Source: Coprinopsis marcescibilis (Eukaryota > Basidiomycota > Agaricomycetes > Agaricales > Psathyrellaceae). From it: a stretch of DNA of 64,000 nt. A program made the position numbers and the translations under genes. The notes beneath the pieces are model-generated. The model saw only the letters and a program-made list of their open reading frames with translations, searched no databases and had not been told where the DNA came from. The stretch's first letter is position 1. Each line of letters begins with the position of its first letter. Below are positions 25,774 through 38,521 of the stretch, piece by piece. The stretch is taken from contig ML210231.1 of the NCBI GenBank assembly GCA_004369085.1, positions 1 to 64,000 on the forward strand, given 5' to 3'.

Positions 25774-26302
25774 ACGATGCATCTGCGTTCTGAAACATTC
25801 GACTTTGACGGAAACTACTATAGGGCCAATGCCCAACGCTTTGATTTTGCTGCGACCGAGCGTCGCACACCACCACACATCACACTCTCATTCGACATTC
25901 TTTCGATCTTCTCTTTCATCAACACTTTTACATCCCATCCCACACATTCAGGCATACGGCATCTACCAACCAAACCACACATCCATCCCACTACGGACAA
26001 ATTGTACACATACGAACGCACCTTCGATAGGGCACCCACACGCATATCACATCATAGTTTATCATATCTTTATACGTATTTAACGCCCACCAAAAGTAAC
26101 GACTGCATAGCACAAGACGAAATGACAAAAAGATTTCATACTCCCTCCATCCATCCATCCAACCAGTGTCGAAGCATATGCATCGTCGGTCGTATGCATC
26201 CCTCCGCCCCTAACCCAGTGCGTGCATAAGTAAGTACTTATCTATCCCCCTAGTAATCCCAAATCAAACAACCCAAAATGCAGCTGGCTGTTTGGAGGCA
26301 AG
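25774..26302. other. Convergent 3' spacer
   Basis: The two-TM gene (+) and the F-box gene (-) end here tail to tail. AT-rich and CATC/CACA-rich stretches are present. No gene is seen. Confidence 0.6.
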
Positions 26303-28172
26303 CTACATCCAACCCGCATCCCTACACCTCACCTGCACGACCACCCCGCGCATCCCCAGCTTCTCCACCCTCGCCGCCTGCTCGCTCCCCAACCGCGTCT
26401 CCCCCGCTCCCGTTCCCGCGTCATCCCCAGCTCCCAACTCCAACCCCGCATCTGCATCTGCCCTAGCTAACCCCGCATCCGCATCTGCCATAGCTCCCAA
26501 CCCCGCGTCCGCATCCGCCATAACTCCCAACCCCGCAGAAACAGACTCGAGGACGACCAAAGCAGACCGCAACGTCCCAAACACCACCCGCGTCTCCAGC
26601 ATGCGGAGCAGCTCGTCGAGGGGGCAGAGCAGGGGACCTTCGTAGCTGAGGTGGGTGAGGGTTGGGAGCAGGGGGTGGGGGTCTTGGTCTTTATCTGTTA
26701 CCTGGTCTGATTCTTGATTTCGTTCTGTTTCTTGATCTTGTTCAAGTTCTCGACTCCGCTCAACCCCACGCCCACCCCCCGAACACACGCACATACGCCG
26801 CACGAAAGCAGCCGTCAGCCCGCGCGGCCCCGTCAACAGCGCGCCAGGCGCGTGTGGCTTGAGGTTGAGGGCGAGGGTGTGCAGGTGCGGGAGGCATGCG
26901 AGGAGGGCGAGGAGTTCGGGTTCGCGGAGGGTGGGTTGGGAGATTGAGAGGGTGCGCAGGGTGGGTGTGGGTGGAGGTTTAGATGTAGATGTAGGTGTAG
27001 GGATAGAGGTAGAGGTAAAGCTGGAGGTAGAGGTAGAGGTAGGAACGGAGCTAGAGCCAGAGCTGAACTCTGATAGAGGAACGAGGGAGGACCGGGCGAC
27101 GAGGGAGAGGATGGGGAGGAGGCTGATCTGTTCGGGGCCGATGTATGTTACCGACAGGTCGCGTAGCGCCGGGAGGGCGATGAGGTCGAGCAGCACAGTC
27201 GCGGTGCTTTTGATCAGCGTAATCTCCAGCGCTTGCAGGTTCGCGTGTGTCCAGTACCCGGTACCATTCGCATTCGCACTGTCATTGTTACTGTCGATGT
27301 TAATATTGCTGGTAGCCGGCGCAGGATGAGGCTGGTCGGGGCAATACACATGGTCGAGGCTGCAGAAAACGAGGTTGGGCGCGCGGTGGAGGAGCCTAAG
27401 ACACTCTGCGACGGTGAGGAACTGGGTGCGGAAGCGGCGGAGCTGCGGCCAGGGGAGGGCCATGCTGCTAAAGTCGTAGCCGCTGAGGTCGAGGTCGGTG
27501 AGTGCGGGGGTGGCGGCGGGGCGGAACATGTCTGGGGGGCGGCTGAAGGTGCTGATGGTGCCCTTTGGGGGGCGGAAGGCGGCGGAGGTGAGTTGGGGGA
27601 AGGAGGCGGCGGTGAGGATGGGGTGGCAGGAGGGCGGGAGGAGGGAGGTGATTGTGCCCCAGTGGGTGCTGTGTACTGTGAGGGTCTGGAGGGTTAGCCG
27701 GAGGGAGAGGAGCGTGGGGTCGTGCTGCTCGTTGGAGGAGGGAGTGTGGAGGTTGATGTGCAGGGGTGTGGATTTGGCGCGGGAGAGCCAGGCGGAGAGC
27801 AGCGGGAGGTGGTGGGTGTTGTCGGGGATTGTGAGGTGGATGAAGCGCCAGAGGAGGGGTGTGTTCCACGCGAGCGTGCGCCAGAGCACGCAGATGGAGC
27901 CGAGGAATAGGGGCGCGCGGACGAGTGAGAATATCTCGATTATCAGTTCGCGCGGGAGCTGCGAGATTGGGGCGAGCGTGTTGATTTTGCGCCGGAGTTG
28001 GGTGCGCTGCTGCGAGAGGTGCGACATTAGGGCGTCGATTCGCGTTATCTCGTGTTCGAGGTCGGGTACCTGTGGTGCCTGTTGGCAGCTGCCAGTGCAT
28101 AACTGAGCAGGGACATACCGTCTGAATATTCAGCGAGGGCTGGCCGCGTCCGCATTTGTCGCAGAACGGCAT
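26303..28172 (-). CDS. F-box-like protein with N-terminal CxxC
   Basis: Two exons (28172-28119, 28078-26303) give 609 aa. The N-terminus has MPFCDKCG, a CxxC knuckle. A short coiled region follows and then an F-box-like stretch: ISQLPRELIIEIFSLV, then CVLWRTLAWNTPLLWRFIHL. This is the form common in Agaricomycete F-box families, in which the protein would act as a substrate adaptor of an SCF ubiquitin ligase (family knowledge). The rest contains scattered leucine-rich segments (LTDLDLSGYDF, LRDLSVTYIG, LRTLSISQPTL). Two low-complexity inserts interrupt it: a Ser/Thr/Pro run encoded around 26990-27060 and an Asp-Ala repeat (ADADAGL units) encoded around 26455-26540. The gene is divergent from the RhoGEF gene with 0.5 kb between starts. 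Confidence 0.8.
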
Positions 28173-28674
28173 TGTGTTGGGAGAAGCAGAGCTGTGTCAA
28201 CTCGGTGCCTAGGCCTGAGGTTTTATACAGAACGCAGAGAGGGCGATGTGCCGCGTTGTTTCTCGCACGCTGCCAAGGATTCCTCGACGAACCCTAGCTT
28301 TGCTAGATCCAGCCGACATCTGAGTTGGAGATGTTCACGAGCCCCAAGTTTAGGTGTGCCATTGGGACTTGGCGCATGGGGCTAAGTATGCCTGGGTTTG
28401 CAGAGAGGGAATAGAATGGCTGTAACCACAGCCAGGAACGAGGAGGAAGGGTCCATCAGAACTGGCAGCGAGGCTGTGCGACGGTTCTCACGGGCGGACC
28501 GGGCTATCCACAAGCCCCTGACTGTACTTGACTCTGACTTTCCATGTGTGATGCTTGCTCTCCAAGCTCGGATACATGGATCGATCTATATGTATTTTTA
28601 ACTCTCTTGTCTGAGAGTAAACAGTCTTATGCATGCTTCTCCTACACCACCGAATTATATAGCTCACATCAGGC
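28173..28674. other. Bidirectional promoter region, F-box / RhoGEF
   Basis: This is 502 bp between two divergent starts. No clear TATA box and no gene are seen. Confidence 0.6.
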
Positions 28675-31600
28675 ATGTGGTCCGACACGAACCGCCAGTC
28701 GTACGCACAGCGTCCATTCCTCCCGCCTTCGCACTACGCCGCCGCGGGAGGCCTTGCACCCGCCCTCAAGCGGCAGCAACCACGCACTCGCCTTGACGCC
28801 CCCGAATCCCGCCTACCCACCAGCCTCGAGGACAACTCCCGTGCAGGCGCGCAGGACCACGCCTCCGGAGCCCGCCTGAGCCTCCTGGGCGAGAGCAGAG
28901 CCGCCAACGGGGTCCTCCCGCGCAGCCCGCCTAGGGACCGCACGAGCCAAGGCTTTCCCAACGTCGAGCGCGACCTCCTCCCCTCGCTGCAGACGACGAT
29001 CGGCAGGATGACCCGCCCTCCGCCTAGCAAACTGCCCGCGTTCAAGCATCAGCGCGCAGACGACCCGGGGGTCCCTGGGCCCAAGCCCCGCAAGAACCCC
29101 ACCAGCTCCAAGCATCACCACCAACATCCTGCACCTGCACCGCACCCCGTAGAGCACACACCCCGCCTAGCAGTCACTGTCCTCCCGGACACCAAGTCCA
29201 AGCTCCCCCAAAAGTCGGCCCTCAAGTCGGCCCTCCGCACGCCGGTGCAGAGTGTACACCGCATGACGTCCCACAGCAGCATTCCAACCCCCACACCCGC
29301 CTATCCGTCCCTCGCACCCACACCCGCACCCGCCTATCCGTCCCTCCCACCCACACCCGCACCCACCTACCCATCCCCAAAACCCTCCCTCTCCCTCTCC
29401 TCCCCCCGCACAACCCCCTCCCTCCGCTCAGTCAAAAGCCTGCTCTCGCGCAAGCTCAGCGGGACATTCAACCCCCTCGCACAGTCTACCCCGCCTAAAC
29501 ACGCGCACAAGTCCGGCATTAAGCACCCCTCTTCCTCCTTCTCCTCCTCCTCCTCCTCCTCCTCGTCATCGCATCTACCTGTCCGGCCGTCCAACTTGAA
29601 ACCCGTACCAGGCGTGTCGGACGGGTACACGCACGCGCATGCGGACGAATCGGACGTGGAGAGGCGGTATGAGCGCCAATGGATGGATAGACGGCGCTTG
29701 ACGGTGGCGAACGCGGTTGTTGCGCCGTCCACGTCGGGGTCTGAGAGCGAGGTGGGTACGTACGGTGCTTTGGGAGGGTCGGAAGCTGCGTCCGCTGGGT
29801 ATGGCAAGGCACCGTGGCAGCCCTCGCCTAGTGCTTCGCTCTACGCGTACCGCGCGCCTGGGCCTGGCTTGTATAACCATGGGCGGAGGCTGGATGGAGG
29901 GTCGGCGGGTGCTGGGACTGGGACTGTGAAGCGCGCTTCTGCTTCTGCGGGCGTAGGCGTCGGCACGGGCATGGGAGTGAAATTAAACACGAGCACGGGC
30001 ACGGGCATAAGCAAAGGCGTAGGCCTAGGCCTAGACATCCCCTCCCCCGACATTCCAAGCAGCTACGCATTTGGCGAGAGCGGGGGGAGAGATCGGGAGC
30101 GGATGAAGATTTTGCGGTTCTCGCTGCCGCCGTCTGATTCGGTTGGGTCGGTGGGTGAGGAGAGGGGTGTTTCGTACCCTGGTAGATGGGAGGAGGACTG
30201 CGAGAGTGTGGAGCGGGAGGTGGTGGTGGAGGTGGGGGGTGAGGATCAGGAAGAGGAAGAGGGCAGTGTCGAGGGCAGTGGGGAGGAACGTACGGAGGAA
30301 GGGAGTGTTGGGAGTAGTTGGGAGGGGGAGGATGATGAGGTGGATGTAAGATTCGACTTTGAAGAGGAACAGGAGGAAGAAGAAGGGGAGGACCAGTTCA
30401 ATCGGGAGCAAGAAGCGTCGAGGACGGGCGTGTATGATTGGCGGCGTAGTAGAGCACCGCAAGCGCAAGCGCATGGAGAGAGAGGGGTGCCAACGGTCCA
30501 GCCAATGTCCGTCTCGCAGCTCCTTTCGCAGAGACAGCAGGGGCAGCAGCAGGTACAGGGGCATACGCTCCTCAAGTCGCCGTCTAGTGCAAATGGAATG
30601 GCGAGCCCTGTACCCGCTACACTGCGGCCGATGCGGAAGCCTGTTCCCAAGGTCGAGGAGGTCGAGGTTGGGGCTGGGGTTGGTGGTAAAGAGGGCGCGG
30701 TAGGGACTGGGACTGGGACTGGGGATGTCGGGTGGTTCGACGAGTCCTCGCACGAGTACGAGGCCCAAGTCCACAGTCCGACCCGTCTCTCGGGGGTCTC
30801 ACCGCCCTCCACCAGCTATGCGACGCGGTCCACACCCCAGGGTGTAGCGCAGAGTGCACCCCCCAAGCTAAATTCCAGTTCCACTCCCACTATCAATTCC
30901 AATAACAATCCAAATTTGAGGGTGCCGTATATCCCGGAACATTTAATGCACAGCGCTGAGTACCATGCGGTGAGGGAACGTAGGGCGTTTGGCTTGCCCC
31001 CCGCGAGTGGGGTGGAGGATGTGTGTTTTGGTGGGCGGGAGAGGTGGTCGAGGGGGAGTAGCAGTTATCGGTCCTCGGGTGCGAGTAGCGGTACGTGGCA
31101 GTGGGGCGGGGATGGTGGTGGTGGTGGTGGGTATGGATATGTGGGTGGGCGTGAGGGACTTGCGGGGCGTTACGTTGAAGCTGCGGGGCCGCGGGTGGAG
31201 GGCGATGAAAGTGGGTTGAGTGCCGGAGCGGAGGGGTTGCTGGACGCTTTGAGGAGGGGCGGGGGTGCGGGCGAGGTTAGTGTTTTTTGTCGGTTTTTGC
31301 TTTGGGTGAAATTTTGATTTGGGGTTTTTTGTAGCGGGGAAGAGGACGGGAGGGTGCTTGGTTTGGTGGTGGTGCTGGGTCGGTTGCGTCGAGTGTGTCG
31401 AGTGTGTATGAGGAGGAGGAGTTTTATGGGGGTGGTGAGGGCGGGGAAGGGATTCGGGGAGAGGAGGATGATGAGCAGGAGGATCAGGATGAGGGAGAGG
31501 AAACCGAAATTGAAACCGAAATAGAAACCGAGGAGGAAGAAGAAGAGTTCCTGTCGGCTAACCAATCGTACAGTCCGAAGAACGTCCAGCAGTCTCCTCG

Positions 31601-33692
31601 TTTGCATTCATATCCTCAATCCCGCCAACAGCATCAACCTTCAACACCACAGCAAGCACCACAGCAAAAGCAACAACAGCAGCACCACTCTCCCCGTCCC
31701 TCTCCCTCCGCGCCGGACCCCAACCGCACTCCCCGCCCTCCCACACCAGACCCAAACCGCACTCCCCACCCACCCACGCACACCCCCTCCCGCGACGCCA
31801 TCATCCAAGAGCTCCTGCACACCGAAGACACCTTCCTCGCGGACGCACAAGCGTGCATCCGCCGCTTCGTGCTGCCGATCCGGGTGCAGGACAGCCGGCG
31901 GTGGATCAAGGGTGTGCCTGTGGATGTGAGCAGGCAGTTGGATTGGTATGAGGATATTGTGAATGTGCATGTGGGGGTGTTTGGGGTGTTTGGGGGGTTG
32001 GAGTTGTCTGGTCTTGTTCAGGGGTGGGAGGCGGGGCAGGGACATCAAGGACAGCAAGGACAGCAGCAAAATGGAGGGAGGGAAGTGAACGTGATGAGCG
32101 GGTTGACGACCTACCTCTTGGATATGGTGCCCAAGCTGCATGTCTACCAGCCGTACCTTGTCAAGCTAGGAGATGTACTGGAAGAGATGGGAAAGTTGGT
32201 GGGGGATGAGAAGAGCGAGTTTGGAGAGTTTGTGAGGGTGCAAGAGGTAAAGATGGAGAGGAGCTTGGAGGGGCTGTTGATGGAGCCTATTCATAGGCTT
32301 GCTGCTTACCGGGATATGTTTTTGGTGCGTGTCCCCCTTTTGAATTGGATCTATCGCGCTGTGTGTCCCGCTGATAAGATTCGCGTCGGCAGCGTCTGGT
32401 CGAGTGCACGCCCTCTACGCATCCAGAGTTTCTGGCGACGTATGCACTGGCAAAGTCGATGGAGACTGTGGTTCGGGTGCTCACGGAGGTGAAGCTGCGC
32501 GAGAACGAGTACAAGCTGGTGCAGGCTCTTGCGTCTCAGGTCTCGGATCCTGGGCTGTGCAATACTCTGGCGACACGGGAGCGGCGGCTGCTGTTCTCTG
32601 GGACTCTGAGGCTGGTCTCGCCGGATTTCGTGCTTGCGGTTCCTCGAGACGACTCCAACACACCCGAGCACAGGCAGGAAGCGGCGACGACGCCTCTGCT
32701 TCGGCCAAAGAAAAGCAACAGGCTGTTGGACGCTATCGGCGTTTGGGACAGGTCTGCTCCGAAACGGACGGAATCGATAAAATCGACGGCTTCGTCTGTT
32801 GCAGGGTCTAGCTTGAAGTCTTACAAATCGGCGAGCACGTCGAGCTCTGGGAGTGCGTCTGTGTCGCTGGATCATCACTTGCTGTCCCCACGGTCGCCTA
32901 GGTTCAAGGATATGTTTAGGCGCAAGTCGAAAGTGGGGCTGTTCCAGGGCTTGTCTGTGTCCGTACCTGTGCCTGTTGTTCCTGCTCCGCCTCTCCCTGC
33001 TGCTACTGCTGCTGCTGTTAATTCGGAAGAACAAAGTGCGCAGACTATTCCTCTGGACCATGTGCAGGCCTTTGTGTTCTCTGATTTGCTGCTGCTCATC
33101 ACGCCGAGGAAGAGCGGGCTGGTCAAGTACGATCTGGTGAGGACTGTTGGTCTGTCGCGGGTGTTTGCTGTCGCTGCGGACACTTGTTTGCCGCATGGTA
33201 TGGCTCTCCCATCCTATATCCCAGCCGCACACAACTGATAGATCGTCCCTAGCGTTCGTCATGCAGCTCGTACCGATATCTCCGCAATCGCTTGCGGAGG
33301 ACTGTTCCCTCCCGCGAGCATCTGAGCTCATGTCGGTTACGGTCCAAATGTCCGCTGGAGATGCGCCTGGTGGTTCCCTGGCTGTGGAATGTAACAGCTG
33401 CTTCAAGGCGCTGGAACAGTGTGCTCGCCAGACGCAGCTGGAGCTGTCGTTTTCTGGTGCCAACGAACTCAAGGCCCGATCTGATCCATCAAAGGACACT
33501 TGGCTGGCGGTCTCGTCTCTGACTGCGTCGGGTCTGCCGATGCCTAAGAGCCCGTCTGGGCACCTGCCGGATCTCAGGTATGGCCGCGAGGATGCGCGAG
33601 AGAGGGAGATGGAAAGGGAGGAGAGGGGGTGGTGGACGTTGAGGTACCATCAGGTGTTGGGTGAGTTGAGGAGACAGGCTGCAGTTTCTTGA
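28675..33692 (+). CDS. Rho guanine-nucleotide exchange factor (DH-PH) with long disordered N-terminus
   Basis: Four exons (28675-31275, 31335-32324, 32393-33197, 33253-33692) give 1611 aa. Residues 1 to about 1010 are low complexity: Pro/Ser-rich with a TPAPAYPSL-type repeat (about 205-240), poly-Ser (about 285-300), Gly/Thr/Val runs, Glu-rich and Gln-rich tracts. The Dbl-homology domain starts near 1021 (AIIQELLHTEDTFLADAQ), contains LLMEPIHRLAAYRDMFLRLV (conserved helix) and ends near 1245. A PH-like region follows from about 1260 (RRLLFSGTLRLVS), interrupted by a Ser-rich insert, resuming at HVQAFVFSDLLLLI. Such proteins activate Rho/Cdc42 GTPases at the cell cortex to control polarity and wall synthesis. 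Which GTPase is served cannot be told. The gene ends 295 bp from the convergent transporter gene. Confidence 0.85.
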
Positions 33693-33986
33693 TATATTTT
33701 CATACTACTACTCTTCTTTTTGTTTATTGCTTTCCGGAACGTTACTTTTTGGTATTTTTATGATACATTATAAACACTAGCTGTGGTTGGGCGGATGAGT
33801 GGAAAAAAATTGAAATTGACAGCGCAAAGAGGCTCCCTGGAAATGTTTAATGCATGCAACTAGATTGCCCTGAAAGATGAATGTGAAAATATTATGGATA
33901 TATAGTGAGGAGATGAAGTGAAGGGAAGGATGAAATGACAGATATGTCTCTTGTGACCCCAATAATAAGCGTCCGATTACAAGTAG

Positions 33987-36900
33987 TTAATGGCGAGAAG
34001 CAATTGCGGTTAATAAAATGTCATAGTCGATTTTGGCCGCTGAATAAAATGGTTTTGATCAGCACAATCGACACGAAATCAACCACCGACGACTCACCTT
34101 TCAAGACGAGCTGGATGAAAACGCGACCAAGCTCTGGCTGTTCGTTCTGCAACCGCTGCAGATTGCTCTTGTTCAGCTTCCACAGCACCGCAGCGTGCTC
34201 CACAGTGACGGTGCAATTCCGGGGACTGTCCGCCAACGCCGACAATTCTCCCGCCACAGTGCCAGCAACCATCGACTCCTCAAAGTCCTGCGCAGAGTTG
34301 GCGAATCGGTACACTGCGCGCAGGATCCCGGATTCGAGGATGTACAGCCCGTCCGAGGGTTCGCCCTGTTTCCAGAGCACGTGGCCAGCGGGAACAGGGA
34401 GGCGCTCGAAATAGTGCACGATGGGAGAAAACAGCTGCACGTCTACGGTTCCGTATGACGAGAAGGCCTTGATGACGGTGTTGAGGGGTTCGGTGGTGTA
34501 GCAGTGTTCCTGCTCGGCGATGAGTTCTGGGAAAAGCAGCGTCCTGGTTAGGATAGATTTAATGTGAATAGGGGTGGGGTTGGTACCTGTGGCTATCGTG
34601 CGGTCACCTGCGTCTCTGATGTGGGTTCTTCGTGGCGACCTGACAAAGGACCCACCGAACGGATGGTGGTACTCAATTGCTTCACGGCGACTTGGCATGG
34701 CTGCACGGAATCATTTAGATGTTAAAATATCGTGAAGAGTGAGTGTGTTTGACATACGAAGTGAGGATGCTGGTGTCATCTCCAGCTTCTGCGAGTTGTA
34801 CCACGCACGGAGGTAGCAATTCTCAGTCCCTAGTATAGGTCAGTAAGACGATATGTAGATCGAGCTTTACAAGACTCACATTCCATGGCATCGTTGAATG
34901 TCGCGAAAAGCTCGACATGGTCTGCGCCTAGTAACCCGACGCTTTCCAGAGACTTTCCGATGGGTGAGCTAACCTCGAACCCACACAGAACCAGGGTTAC
35001 GTGTTTGGCAGAAAGGAGTCTCTGAACGCGAACCAAGGCCTCGGCGGAAGACATGTCCACTCCCGCAACCATGGTAAAATCCATAACCAAGAACCGTACT
35101 GGGTTCTTCTGGTAAGAAGGTCCGCTGACGAGTTCCCGGATTGCCTCTTCGACATAAGTAATAGTGCCGAAGAATAGGAATCCTAAAATTAGATTTCAGA
35201 GTGACGTGAATTAGATGCTTGTCAATGCCTGTTAGAGAGAGGTTGTATTCACCTTGAAGCCTGAGAATGGTCGTCTGTTTGGCGACCTCATGGATGTACG
35301 CCCGTTGGAGACTTGGCCTGCGTACAGCAGACATAGCTGTATCACCAGTGAATACGGCACGGATGCTTCGCCGATGGGAGTTTTGCACCACAAAGAAGAA
35401 GCCTGGGCAGAACAAAACATTTGCCGTCAGTCAAACCAGGGACGTCAAACGGGAGAAGTGATGAGATCCGGCAATGAGGAGAGTGCTGAGACGTACAGCT
35501 GACTACTATTCCAAAGAGTACTCCAATGACGAAATCCCAGACGGTCATGCACACCATGATACTGACAATGGTGATGTACTCAGATCTAAGAGATGACGTT
35601 CAGCTAAACAATTCCATCCCAACATACGCAATGTGAGCCATACCTGCTAACCCGATGTCGGGTGTCCCACAAGGCCTCCTTCACGAGATCAATTCCAAGT
35701 ACGAAGATGAGTGCGCCCACAACCATCACAGCTGATGGTCGAAAAATTTGTCAGTTGGTTCTCTTCCGTGTAACTACCAGCAATCCGGCGTCAGGATAAT
35801 CCCTACTTACGAAGATAGGAGATGGGACCGGTGCCAATAACCAGGAGTCCAAATGTTGCGACTGCAAGCAAGAACCCTGAGATTCGGCTGTCACCGCCTA
35901 CGCGGTAAAATCTGTGAGGTTGAGACACTTTTGAGTCAAAAGTGCGAGAAAGGTTTTGGGCGCAGACTTACAGAAGGGTATTGACGTAGACGAGGTAATT
36001 GGGTCTAGAAATTGATCAGTACACACAAGGGGATGGATATTTGAAGCAGACTAACACAGATCCAATTAGACCTGAAAGTAGGTTTGAGTACCCATGAGCC
36101 ACCAGCTCTTTGTCAGTATCTACGTCCATATCCAAGGATACCGCAAGGGCAGGGACGTTCAGAGGTGGGTGTAGTATGTTGAAGAAAAGCCTAGGGTGCC
36201 AAACGTCAGGTTGAACACAGAGTCGACCAGATAGTAACATACAAAGCAAATTGGGTGGGCAAGGTAGTCCAAAGAGCATCGTAGTGCACCAGCTTGTGAT
36301 CTAGTAAACCTCGTCAATAGTTGTGGATCCACCAATTTGAGGTCGTGCTCACCGAAATACGAGTAGAAATGGTACCATGGTTCATGTGCCGTGGAAGAAA
36401 GGTTGAACAACCAACCTTCCGTACGTAAATGGCCCAAGTTCATTTGTCCTGCAGCCACCACAACGTAGAAAATCAAAGGAATGGCGATGAAATCTAGAAA
36501 TCCCCATCGTTAAAGCCAATTTACGGAGAGTAAAATGCGGAGCACGTACAGAGAGGGAATATTAGTTGGTGATGGAATTTATGTGTGATCAGTCGCAAAA
36601 GAATGGCAAGGGCCATCGGTGAAGCCCAGAGGATGAGGTTGTGTGTTTCCAAGAACATGAAACGAAGAGTCTCCCAAGTCATGGTGAACTCGTCGTCGGA
36701 TATCCTCATGCTGACTGCAAAGCTAACCGATCGAATGATCTCGGTTAGCGGCAAAGTCAAGGTCAAAAGCTTAAATCTCCGGACTTACCCTGTGATAATC
36801 AAGAATACGCCGACTCCGCCTATACAACTAGAAATGCATAAGCTTTTGTTATTCTCAACCAGAACGTTTGGGACTTACCCAACTAGGATATGACGGGGAA

Positions 36901-38521
36901 AGAATCCGACAAGAACTCCTAATTTCAAGGCTCCGAGAAGGAAGAAAGTGACGCCTGTTTGGGTTAGTGGTGATTCCGTTGAGATAGACAATGGCGCGTA
37001 CCAGTCAAAATAGAGCTGAAAGCATACGCCACCAAGGTTGTCGCAATGATATCTCGAGGGCGATCCTCTCCGATTTGGGCGGCTATGCTATTGGCGAGAA
37101 TGTGAAAGAAAGGCTAGTTAAGAATGTCGTTAGCCGAATGAGACGGAAGAGGACGAGGCAAGCATGCGCGACTTACAACGACCTCAATCATCATGCTTCC
37201 ATTACCTCCAGCAAAGCCACTTCCCCCAAATGTGTAGACCAACTGAGCGACAATTGCCGAAACGAAAAACATGGACACACCCATAGCCCCGAGGTCCGTG
37301 AAGACGCCAGTGGCCGGGAAAATGATCATGCCATCTGGATGGAGAAATGTATCAGAATTTAACGGATATTGATGAACGCCGTACGTCATCGCGGCGAGAC
37401 GAGACAAATAAAACAGCGCGCAAAATGGATCACTCACAAGAAACACCGTCCAAAATGTTCAAAAGACACCCAAGCAGAATCGCCGGGATGGACGAAACTG
37501 CGGTCTTGAGATGTGTCGGGGATAACGGATCAAGTTTCTTAATCTCAGATTTCACATCTCCGCCTGCCCTCCGCAACGCCCGTTTGAGTGAGGATGGGCG
37601 AACGTGGTCCTGGAACGACTTCCAACGTTCCTGCCAGCTAAAGCGTGCATCGAGTGGTTGCTGTTCAGGCCCCGCGTGTTTATGGGCATTAAGGGTAAGA
37701 TAAGCGGGTGGTATCCCAGTGTCAGGTGGAGTCGCGTTGTACACGCCAGTGAAAGGCCGTCCTTGCAGCAAGGGTGTGCTCTCGTCAGAGATGTCGTCAT
37801 CGTCCAAGGCTGAAGGTGAATGTCGTGAAAGGGAACTGGGGAAACCTTGTCTGCCGCGCACTGGGATAGGGGAGTGGGGTTCTGTTTCGGCCCGTCCTGC
37901 GGGCGTTGGCTCGAGCTGGCTGGGCAACGGTCGAGGAGTGCCCATCGGTGTCAAATTCGCGTCGCCCTCGCTCGCGGGCGCGACTGTAGAGGATGCGTCG
38001 CGCTCGAGCGACGAGCTAGATGAAAGAGAGGAAGAGAGATGTGGGCGTAACAAAGATAACCCTGATGGTTTTAATGCATGGCCTTTGCGAGTCTGTGGCT
38101 GTGGCAGCGGTTGGCCTGCAGTGTCATGATCCTCCTGTCGTGATGATGCTGTCGTTGTTGCGCTTGATATAGATGGTGTCAGGGACGATATGGAGTCTGC
38201 GAGTTCAGACGGCGTTGAGGAAACGAGGTCGGTGGACGAGTAATGGGGTGCGACTGGGAAAATGAATTCAGAACCCGAGGCTTCAGGTTCTGCCGCTCCT
38301 TCGGGTATAACGGGTGTCCGGTCGGGATGGAAAGACGGTGGCGATCTGAAGGAGCCTGGGGCAGGCATTGAGGACAGCTCCATTGTTATTTGACGGATAG
38401 TTTCCTGCGAGTGCGTGTGTAGCACTTGTGGGTGAGAGAAATTGTGGAGGGTCATGAACCCCGTGAGGGATCCAGGAACATTATAAGACCTAGGGTGAAG
38501 AATCCTGGAAGGATCGGACAT
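33987..38521 (-). CDS. SLC26/SulP-family transporter with STAS and cyclic-nucleotide-binding-like domains (Vsb1/Ygr125w-like)
   Basis: Eighteen exons give 1151 aa: 38521-37438, 37334-37177, 37113-37002, 36954-36879, 36827-36789, 36710-36550, 36493-36353, 36300-36243, 36190-36056, 36004-35972, 35911-35811, 35731-35644, 35585-35497, 35402-35253, 35182-34880, 34829-34758, 34700-34098 and 34039-33987. The first 340 residues are polar and Ser/Pro-rich. The SulP core begins with LLGCLLNILDGVSYGMIIFP and includes FGGSGFAGGNGSMMIEVVPF, ALWTTLPTQFALLFFNILHP, GLIGSVPNYLVYVNTLL and YLPVMVVGALIF. A STAS domain (about 795-930) and a cNMP-like domain (about 985-1130, with GELSALADSPRNCTV) follow. The arrangement matches the yeast Ygr125w/Vsb1 type, implicated in vacuolar basic amino-acid storage; substrate here is inferred only. 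Exons as short as 33 and 39 nt are fixed by frame and family motifs. Confidence 0.9.

Noticed and set aside
34540..34590. A 43-nt GT-AG segment in the transporter gene (after TIATG)
   Set aside because: Removing it breaks the frame, whereas reading through keeps it, so it is treated as exon.
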